A stretch of DNA of 8,713 bases. Origin: an uncultured Veillonella sp. GTDB taxonomy: Bacteria > Bacillota > Negativicutes > Veillonellales > Veillonellaceae. Below, in pieces: positions 1-4,864 of this stretch. The stretch lies in NCBI GenBank assembly GCA_902466275.1, contig CABQQJ010000017.1:1-8713 (forward strand), read 5' to 3'. How positions within the stretch are numbered: the stretch's first letter is position 1; the number at the start of each line of letters is the position of its first letter. A program made the translations under genes and the position numbers. The notes under the pieces were generated by a model. It saw nothing but the letters and a program-made list of their open reading frames with translations. It searched no databases and was not told the DNA's origin.

Positions 1-333
1 ATATTCTGCGGGTTTAGCATGATATGTATCGATAGATACAGGAACAGTAGAGGTCTTCAAGACAGGTTCTATCAATAAAGAAAGACGTTCTATTTCTTCG
101 TCCGTAGTCAAAGGTGTAGAACCTGGTCGTGTAGACTCAACGCCTAAATCGATAATATCTGCACCATCTTCAATCATTTGTTTCACATGAGCAGTAGCTG
201 TCTCTGGTGTATTAAATTGCCCCCCATCAGAGAAGGAGTCAGGTGTACCATTGAGTATACCCATGATAAGGGTACGATCGCACAAAGATAAACTTTTGCC
301 ATCATTCCATGTATAATTTCTACGTTTAAACAT
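1..333 (-). CDS. folP: Dihydropteroate synthase, N-terminal part (cut by window edge)
   Basis: Dihydropteroate synthase condenses p-aminobenzoate with 6-hydroxymethyl-dihydropterin diphosphate in the cytoplasm to make dihydropteroate, the step blocked by sulfonamides. An uninterrupted frame of 111 codons runs from ATG 333-331 off the left end. It shows the family landmarks: MGILNGTPDSFSDGG at residues 24-38 (pterin/metal loop), DLGVESTRPG at 62-71 (second loop) and VSIDTYHA at 99-106. The start is fixed by GGAGG at 342-346, 8 nt upstream. The gene begins inside folE (8-bp overlap), so the two are translationally coupled. Two loop positions differ from the usual consensus: Asn-Gly-Thr for Asn-Val-Thr, and Gly-Val-Glu for Gly-Gly-Glu. 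Roughly the last 60 percent of a usual 270-280 residue protein is outside the window. The family call is very secure. Confidence 0.95.
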   Translation of the reverse strand, partial: MFKRRNYTWNDGKSLSLCDRTLIMGILNGTPDSFSDGGQFNTPETATAHVKQMIEDGADIIDLGVESTRPGSTPLTTDEEIERLSLLIEPVLKTSTVPVSIDTYHAKPAEY

Positions 334-895
334 TTGCCTGTCCTCCACCTAACATTGCCAACGCTTCATCCCTTACTGTACCTGTTTCAGCTAATACGCC
401 TCGGCTTTCTAATGTAATTACCTTTGAATCTTGCTGCATAGTTCCTTTAATAAGCATACATAATTGAGTCGATGTAATACGAACAAAAACACCATGAGCA
501 GATAAATCATTCATTATCGCATCTGCTAATTCAGATGCTAACCGCTCTTGTAATTGCGGTCTGCGACTGAGTATGTTAACAACATCTTGAAACTTACTGA
601 GCCCTGCCACACATCCATCCTTGGGTTGATACACAATGTCTACAGTCCCAAAGAATGGCAATAAGTGGTGCTCACACATAGAATAAAAGGGAATACCTGT
701 AACGGCTATAAGTCCCTTGTAATCAGTGCTAAACGTTTCACCCCATACCGATTTTGTTTCGACTCCTACGCCACTAAATAACTCACTATATAATTCTGTT
801 ACACGACTTGGTGTCTTTTCTAACTCTGGTGCCTCTGTATCAACAGATAAAGCCTCTAAGAATTGCTTTATCCCGTCATTTGCACGTTGATTCAT
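326..895 (-). CDS. folE: GTP cyclohydrolase I, FolE1 type
   Basis: This enzyme converts GTP to 7,8-dihydroneopterin triphosphate plus formate, the first committed step of folate synthesis, as a zinc-dependent cytoplasmic oligomer. The 189-residue protein matches the Bacillus MtrA/FolE length. Zinc ligands are Cys74 and His77 in the CEHHLLPF motif and Cys146 in QLCM. His76 is the catalytic partner, and RRPQLQERL (Gln116-Glu117) supplies the pterin-binding Gln-Glu. The residue two before the last zinc Cys is Gln144, where the family normally has the catalytic His (E. coli His179). The nearby Met-Arg-Gly triphosphate site reads Ile-Lys-Gly. A longer reading to ATG 925-923 exists, but the ATG at 895-893 has AGGAGG just upstream and gives the normal length. 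It lies 8 bp after the ABC-F stop and overlaps folP by 8 bp. Family assignment is secure; full activity is less certain because of Gln144. Confidence 0.95.
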   Translation of the reverse strand: MNQRANDGIKQFLEALSVDTEAPELEKTPSRVTELYSELFSGVGVETKSVWGETFSTDYKGLIAVTGIPFYSMCEHHLLPFFGTVDIVYQPKDGCVAGLSKFQDVVNILSRRPQLQERLASELADAIMNDLSAHGVFVRITSTQLCMLIKGTMQQDSKVITLESRGVLAETGTVRDEALAMLGGGQANV

Positions 896-899
896 CGGT

Positions 900-905
900 C
901 CTCCT
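900..905 (-). promoter_or_regulatory. Ribosome binding site that fixes the folE start
   Basis: The minus strand reads AGGAGG followed by 4 nt and ATG (895-893). The site overlaps the TAG stop codon of the upstream ABC-F gene, so a ribosome finishing ABC-F is placed to reinitiate on folE. This supports the shorter folE start over the in-frame ATG at 925-923, which would lie inside ABC-F. Confidence 0.8.
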
Positions 906-2460
906 AAACAATCTTTGTCGTCCAATCTTCAATATTCCAAATATCCGTAACCCAATCTTGATAGAATTCAGGCTCATGACTTACCAATATAATTGTACCT
1001 TTAAAATCACGTAGTGCACGGCTCAGCTCTTCTTTTGCATATATGTCTAAATGGTTAGTCGGTTCGTCTAGGACCAACACATTGTACTTATTCTGCATGA
1101 GCTTACATAGGCGAACCTTTGCATTCTCACCACCAGATAATACGCGCATTTGAGACGTAATATGTTCATTTGTAAGGCTACAACGAGCTAATGCTGCACG
1201 CACCTCTGCATTGGTCATAGCCGGATATTCATTCCAAATATAATCTAGCGCTGTTTCAGAGTTAGATGGTGTATCCTCTTGAGCAAAATAGCCAACTTGT
1301 AAGAACTCACCTTTTACCAACTCACCACTAACAGGCTTTAATAGACCTAAAATAGTCTTCAACAACGTTGTTTTACCTAAACCATTGACACCGCGAATAG
1401 CAATTTTTTTGTTTCTTTCAATTTGAAAGTCTACTGGTCTAGTTAACGGTTCATCATAACCTAATTGTAAGCCAAAAGCCTCTACAATGAAGCGGCTTGG
1501 TGTACGACCTTCTTTAAAGCCAAAGGTAGGCTTGATATACTCTTTTGGTTTTTCCAAAATTTCCATTTTCTCCAAGCGCTTAGCTCGAGAATTGGCCATG
1601 CCACGCGTTGCAACGCGAGCTTTATTACGTTGGATGAAGTCCTCCATACGCTCAATCTCTTGTTGTTGACGCTCATAAGCCTTGGCAGCTTGTGCCTTTT
1701 TCACTTCGTAAGCAGCTTGGAACTGATGATAATCGCCAGTATAACGCGTTAAGACCGCTTGCTCGATATGATAAATAACATTAACTACAGAATTTAAGAA
1801 CTCCATATCATGAGAAATCAGGATAAAAGCATTTTCGTAGTTTTGTAAATAGTTTTGCAACCATTGAATATGCTCTACATCAAGATAGTTTGTCGGTTCG
1901 TCTAAGAGCAAAATAGTCGGTTTCTCTAGTAATAGTTTTGTGAGCAAAACCTTGGTACGTTGACCACCGCTGAGCTCTGTTACATCTCGATCTAAGCCGA
2001 TATCCATAAGTCCCAATCCGGCAGCGGTACGCTCAATAACCGCATCAATTTCATAGAACCCACGTTGCTCTAGAATTTCTTGCCATTCCCCAACTTGTTC
2101 GAGAAGCTTATTCATTTCATCTTCGGATACATCACCCATACGATTATACGCATCGTTAATGTTTTGCTCCATAACGAACAAATCATCGAAAGCCCGTTGT
2201 AATACATCGCGAATAGTCATGCCCTTTTCGAGCACTGCATGTTGATCCAAATAACCTACTGTTACTTGGTTGGACCATTCAATTTTACCTTCATCAGGAG
2301 GAATTTTACCTGTAATGATATTTAGGAATGTAGACTTGCCTTCGCCATTGGCACCAATGAGGCCTACATGTTCGCCTTTTAATAGGCGGAATGATGCATC
2401 ATCTAAAATTTGTCGCGCTCCAAAACCATGGGTTACATTTGAAACGGTTAAAACACTCAT
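904..2460 (-). CDS. ABC-F family ATPase, YfmM-like
   Basis: ABC-F proteins are soluble twin-ATPase factors that act on ribosomes (some relieve antibiotic or elongation stalling) rather than in transport. The 518-residue protein has domain 1 with Walker A GANGEGKST (36-44), signature LSGGQ (163-167), Walker B LLLDEP (184-189) and His-loop SHD (216-218). A charged helical linker spans about 245-310. Domain 2 has Walker A GVNGLGKTT (357-365), LSGGE (441-445), LVLDEPTNHLD (462-472) and SHE (494-496). No membrane segment is present. From memory it aligns end to end with Bacillus subtilis YfmM, of the same length, starting MSILTVKNVSHGFG against MSVLTVSNVTHGFG here. That and GGTGGAG at 2467-2473 favour ATG 2460-2458 over an in-frame ATG at 2511-2509. 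It is the first gene of the operon with folE and folP. YfmM's precise role is unsettled; an antibiotic resistance role is possible but not shown. Confidence 0.93.
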   Translation of the reverse strand: MSVLTVSNVTHGFGARQILDDASFRLLKGEHVGLIGANGEGKSTFLNIITGKIPPDEGKIEWSNQVTVGYLDQHAVLEKGMTIRDVLQRAFDDLFVMEQNINDAYNRMGDVSEDEMNKLLEQVGEWQEILEQRGFYEIDAVIERTAAGLGLMDIGLDRDVTELSGGQRTKVLLTKLLLEKPTILLLDEPTNYLDVEHIQWLQNYLQNYENAFILISHDMEFLNSVVNVIYHIEQAVLTRYTGDYHQFQAAYEVKKAQAAKAYERQQQEIERMEDFIQRNKARVATRGMANSRAKRLEKMEILEKPKEYIKPTFGFKEGRTPSRFIVEAFGLQLGYDEPLTRPVDFQIERNKKIAIRGVNGLGKTTLLKTILGLLKPVSGELVKGEFLQVGYFAQEDTPSNSETALDYIWNEYPAMTNAEVRAALARCSLTNEHITSQMRVLSGGENAKVRLCKLMQNKYNVLVLDEPTNHLDIYAKEELSRALRDFKGTIILVSHEPEFYQDWVTDIWNIEDWTTKIV

Positions 2461-2474
2461 ATCTATCTCCACCG

Positions 2475-2504
2475 GAATAAAAGCCGTCTTGTTGAAGACG
2501 GCTT
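2475..2504 (-). terminator. Leader hairpin with U-tract: candidate attenuator of ABC-F
   Basis: A perfect 10-bp inverted repeat (AAGCCGTCTT at 2481-2490, AAGACGGCTT at 2495-2504) flanks a 4-nt loop. On the minus strand it runs straight into TTTTATT, the form of an intrinsic terminator. It lies after the predicted promoter and only a few bases before the ABC-F ribosome binding site (2467-2473). It therefore cannot serve merely to end the M20 transcript without also affecting ABC-F. An in-frame ATG at 2511-2509 would let a ribosome translate through the stem. The structure is directly visible; the regulatory role is inferred from position and from known attenuation of other ABC-F genes. Confidence 0.7.
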
Positions 2505-2532
2505 GTTTCATACTTACTTAAATATTATATCT

Positions 2533-2561
2533 ATTGTACCTTTTTGACCTCTATATGTCAA
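2533..2561 (-). promoter_or_regulatory. Sigma-A-type promoter for ABC-F-folE-folP
   Basis: On the minus strand a perfect -35 TTGACA (2556-2561) is followed by exactly 17 bp and a near-consensus -10 TACAAT (2533-2538). Transcription would start near 2526, giving a leader of about 65 nt before ABC-F. A second, perfect TATAAT lies at 2524-2529 but lacks a -35 at the right distance. The promoter starts about 10 bp past the M20 stop codon. Confidence 0.75.
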
Positions 2562-2564
2562 AAA
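2541..2564. repeat. Palindrome over the promoter -35 and spacer: possible operator
   Basis: TTTTTGAC (2541-2548) and GTCAAAAA (2557-2564) form a perfect 8-bp inverted repeat with an 8-bp centre. It covers the whole -35 hexamer and stops 2 bp short of the -10. A repressor bound here would block the ABC-F-folE-folP promoter. The same sequence could instead form a weak, AT-rich hairpin just after the M20 stop codon. I do not recognise the motif as the site of a named regulator. Confidence 0.45.
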
Positions 2565-2570
2565 TTGAAC

Positions 2571-3710
2571 TTACTTACACATCGCATAACGCAAGGCTAC
2601 AACAGCCATAATCTTAGCACCCTTAATCGCTTGGTCTAACCCATAGTCAGATCCAGCAGCACAAGTAAATTCTGGCGTATGCGCTTCTAAACCTAATCCA
2701 ATCTGCAAGGTAGGCTGTGCTGTTGGTACTTCGTAAGACACATTACCTACATCAGTACTACCATCCGCCTCATCATCAGGCAATATACGTGGGCTTTCAC
2801 CAAATTCAGTCATCACATCTTTAAAGAGATTTAATAACTGTTTATCTTGACGCATATCCTTAAAGAGTGGCTCATAGTGATGCATCTCAACTTGAGCTCC
2901 ATAGGATGAACCGATTTCTTGGGCTGCCTCTTTAATAGCCGGCAAAATAATACCTTCTAAATCATCCACTGTACTACCACGAACAGTCATACGAATCGTA
3001 GCCTTTGGTGTAACCACATTTGGTGCCGTACCTGCCTCTGTAAAGATGGCACCTACAATAGCACCTTTAGGAAAGGTCTTTTTTAAATCTTTTACCCTTT
3101 GATATAAGTCTACCGCACAATCTAAGGCATTAATTCCTGAATCTGTTAAGGATGCAATATGACAAGAACGTCCATGGAACGTAACCTCTAGAGGATGTGT
3201 CGCCAATGATGTACCTCCCACCTCATTTTCTCCACCTGGATGAATGATAAGTGCTGCCTCATAGCCTTTAAAAAGACCGGCTTCTGCCATATATACCTTA
3301 CCACCGATAGTTTCCTCTGCAGGGCACCCAAAGAATGTTGTACCCCAATCCTGTGGTGCACTTTGACTAAAAGCAACAGCAGCACCTAAGCTCATCATAG
3401 CAATAAGGTTATGACCACAGCCGTGGCCTAGTTCCGGTAACGCATCATATTCACCTAAGAAGGCTATTTTATGCCGTGCAGTACCGTTATAGTCGCCCCG
3501 TAACGCTGTTTGTAACTCTGGCCGATTAGTTAGACTTACATGAGATATAAAATTATGTGTTTCTAAGAATTGGTGAATTACCTTTACTGCTTTATGCTCA
3601 TTCAAGCCCAATTCAGGATTATCGTGTAAATATATGGAAACTGCACGCAATTCCCGTGCCATACTATCTATGATGGCACAGGCGCGAGCCTCTCGTTCTT
3701 GTAGTGTCAT
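2571..3710 (-). CDS. M20-family amidohydrolase (aminobenzoyl-glutamate hydrolase / aminoacylase type)
   Basis: M20 amidohydrolases cleave amide bonds of N-acyl or N-aroyl amino acids or small peptides in the cytoplasm using a two-metal site. The 379-residue protein shows GEYDALPELGHGCGHN (86-101), with putative metal ligands Cys98 and His100. CPAEE follows (Glu132 ligand, Glu133 or its neighbour as general base), then IIHPGG with His157, and near the end His344 in LGLEAHTPEF. The dimerisation/lid domain spans about 170-285. STDVGNVSYEVPT (318-330) is typical of the AbgA/AbgB and PM20D2-like branch rather than of IAA-amino acid hydrolases. There is no signal peptide. AAGGGGAG lies just before ATG 3710-3708. 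It probably forms its own transcription unit, between a hairpin after the LD-carboxypeptidase gene and the ABC-F promoter. The substrate cannot be read from sequence; p-aminobenzoyl-glutamate or a dipeptide are candidates. Confidence 0.88.
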   Translation of the reverse strand: MTLQEREARACAIIDSMARELRAVSIYLHDNPELGLNEHKAVKVIHQFLETHNFISHVSLTNRPELQTALRGDYNGTARHKIAFLGEYDALPELGHGCGHNLIAMMSLGAAVAFSQSAPQDWGTTFFGCPAEETIGGKVYMAEAGLFKGYEAALIIHPGGENEVGGTSLATHPLEVTFHGRSCHIASLTDSGINALDCAVDLYQRVKDLKKTFPKGAIVGAIFTEAGTAPNVVTPKATIRMTVRGSTVDDLEGIILPAIKEAAQEIGSSYGAQVEMHHYEPLFKDMRQDKQLLNLFKDVMTEFGESPRILPDDEADGSTDVGNVSYEVPTAQPTLQIGLGLEAHTPEFTCAAGSDYGLDQAIKGAKIMAVVALRYAMCK

Positions 3711-3720
3711 AACTCCCCTT

Positions 3721-3808
3721 GTTATTATCTAATATCTTATTACCTATTATTTTATTACCTAATATCACGGTAACTACTATTTTTATCTAATATCTATTTG
3801 CCTATTAA
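3721..3808. repeat. Degenerate 15-bp tandem repeat array upstream of the M20 gene
   Basis: Read on the minus strand, the region consists of 15-bp units close to ATATTAGGTAATAAA. Units lie at 3721-3735, 3736-3750 and 3751-3765 (three in perfect register), a degenerate 13-bp stretch at 3766-3778, then 3779-3793 and 3794-3808. The array fills nearly all the space between the hairpin at 3814 and the M20 ribosome binding site, so the M20 promoter must lie in or beside it. Several units contain -10-like TAATAA or TATTAG. I could not choose one promoter. Confidence 0.75.
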
Positions 3809-3810
3809 GT

Positions 3811-3860
3811 AAAATCGTTCATCCAAAAGCTCTTAACTATTTCGTATAAGGATGAACGAT
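3811..3860 (-). terminator. Terminator-like hairpin across the LD-carboxypeptidase stop codon
   Basis: ATCGTTCATCC (3814-3824) and GGATGAACGAT (3850-3860) form a perfect 11-bp stem. The loop is 25 nt and holds the TAG stop codon (3837-3839). On the minus strand the stem is followed by TTTACTT, a short U-rich tail. The large loop and modest tail make it weaker than the terminator at 4831-4855; it may instead protect the 3' end of the transcript. Confidence 0.55.
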
Positions 3861-4775
3861 GATGGTATTAGAAATATATCTAAAGCTAATCGTCGCTCCT
3901 AGCGGTAATGTTTGATGTGGCGCCCCATGTCCCGTTGGCACATAGCATACAAAAGGATCTGGTAATTTTGGATTTCTATTTTCCTCCATATAGCGCAATG
4001 CTTCATAACCTAAATCGTAATCACGCTCATCTTCATCTCCTTCACAATCTGTAAAGGTACCAATGACTAAGCCTTTAATACGGCTCAAAAAACCGCTGAG
4101 TCGAAATTGTTGTAACATGCGATCCAGCTTATAAGGAGCCTCCCCTACATCTTCAATAAATAGTAAGGTATCTTCCCATGATTCATTCTCTAAAAAATAA
4201 GGCGTTCCCGATAACATGGATACCATCGTCATATTACCACCTCGTAAAATACCCTCACCGAGTTCTGTGCCAATCGCACCTCGGGGAGGCTCTGGCAAGG
4301 GTTCTATAACTTTTAATTTGCCTTCTAAAGCATTAAATAGCGTATCAATATCTGACTTACGGTCTAATTTAAAATCTACCCCCATAGGTCCATGATAAGT
4401 AATGAGGCGGCTATATCGATTAATAGCCATATGAAGTGCTGTACAATCACTATATCCAACAAAAGCCTTCCGATACTTACGAATCGCTTTATAATCTAAT
4501 AAATCTAAATAGCGCATCGTGCCATAACCACCGCGCAAGGCAAGAACCGTATCACAAGGAGCCACAGTCATCATGTATTGAAATTCTACGGCTTGCTCCT
4601 CAGGTGTGCCTCCATATAGCCCCTTTCTCCTTGCACTTTCACCTACAAGCACCTTATAGCCTTTAGCCTTACAAATTTCTTCTATTCTATGTAAATCTTC
4701 ATCGCTAGCACTAGCAGGTGCCATAATACCTATGGTCATCCCCGATGCCAAACGTTTTGGTTCAATCCAGTCCAT
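3837..4775 (-). CDS. LD-carboxypeptidase, peptidase family S66
   Basis: Family S66 enzymes (LdcA, YkfA, MccF) are cytoplasmic serine peptidases. LdcA and YkfA remove the terminal D-Ala from imported murein tetrapeptides during wall recycling; MccF-type members cleave microcin C instead. The 312-residue protein has the usual length and no signal peptide. Nucleophile Ser109 sits in FVGYSDCTALH (105-115). Putative catalytic Glu208 is in LLFIEDVGEAPYKLDRML (204-221), and His283 in PTGHGAPHQTLPLG (280-293). LALRGGYGTMRYLDLLD (78-94) is the conserved N-terminal segment. ATG 4775-4773 follows GAGG with a 4-nt spacer. It lies just past the opp operon terminator and has its own candidate promoter, but same-strand placement suggests a related role. 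YkfA is likewise linked to a dipeptide transporter in Bacillus. A recycling role is favoured over microcin immunity because no toxin-related gene is nearby. Confidence 0.9.
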   Translation of the reverse strand: MDWIEPKRLASGMTIGIMAPASASDEDLHRIEEICKAKGYKVLVGESARRKGLYGGTPEEQAVEFQYMMTVAPCDTVLALRGGYGTMRYLDLLDYKAIRKYRKAFVGYSDCTALHMAINRYSRLITYHGPMGVDFKLDRKSDIDTLFNALEGKLKVIEPLPEPPRGAIGTELGEGILRGGNMTMVSMLSGTPYFLENESWEDTLLFIEDVGEAPYKLDRMLQQFRLSGFLSRIKGLVIGTFTDCEGDEDERDYDLGYEALRYMEENRNPKLPDPFVCYVPTGHGAPHQTLPLGATISFRYISNTIIVHPYTK

Positions 4776-4802
4776 ATATCCTCAGAAAATACCTGTTAAC
4801 TT

Positions 4803-4830
4803 ATAATATATTAATATTCCCATACAACAA
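4803..4830 (-). promoter_or_regulatory. Candidate promoter of the LD-carboxypeptidase gene
   Basis: On the minus strand TTGTTG (4825-4830) is followed by 16 bp and TATTAT (4803-4808), four of six and five of six matches to consensus -35 and -10. It lies directly against the upstream opp terminator, so its -35 doubles as that terminator's T-rich tail. The start codon is about 28 bp beyond the -10. In such AT-rich DNA chance matches are common, so this is tentative. Confidence 0.4.
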
Positions 4831-4855
4831 AAGACGTACACAAGGTGTACGTCTT
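4825..4855 (-). terminator. Intrinsic terminator of the opp operon
   Basis: AAGACGTACAC (4831-4841) and GTGTACGTCTT (4845-4855) form a perfect 11-bp stem with a 3-nt loop, starting 9 bp after the oppA stop codon. On the minus strand it continues into TTGTTG, making a CTTTTGTTG tail. It has the classical form of a rho-independent terminator and marks the end of the transporter operon. Confidence 0.85.
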
Positions 4856-4864
4856 AAGTGTATC

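Noticed and set aside
893..925. folE start at ATG 925-923
   Set aside because: It lies inside the ABC-F coding region, adds ten residues without family similarity, and ignores the AGGAGG right before ATG 895-893.
904..2460. ATPase of an ABC importer or exporter
   Set aside because: It has two nucleotide-binding domains in one chain with an ABC-F linker, no membrane partner gene nearby, and near end-to-end resemblance to YfmM.
2458..2511. ABC-F start at ATG 2511-2509 (17-residue N-terminal extension)
   Set aside because: The ribosome binding site before it is weak and the stretch encodes the terminator hairpin. The YfmM-like N-terminus begins at 2460 behind a strong GGTGGAG. It is kept only as a possible regulatory initiation site.
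3721..3808. CRISPR-like array
   Set aside because: Units are 15 bp and directly adjacent with no unique spacers, and no cas gene is present; this is a tandem repeat.
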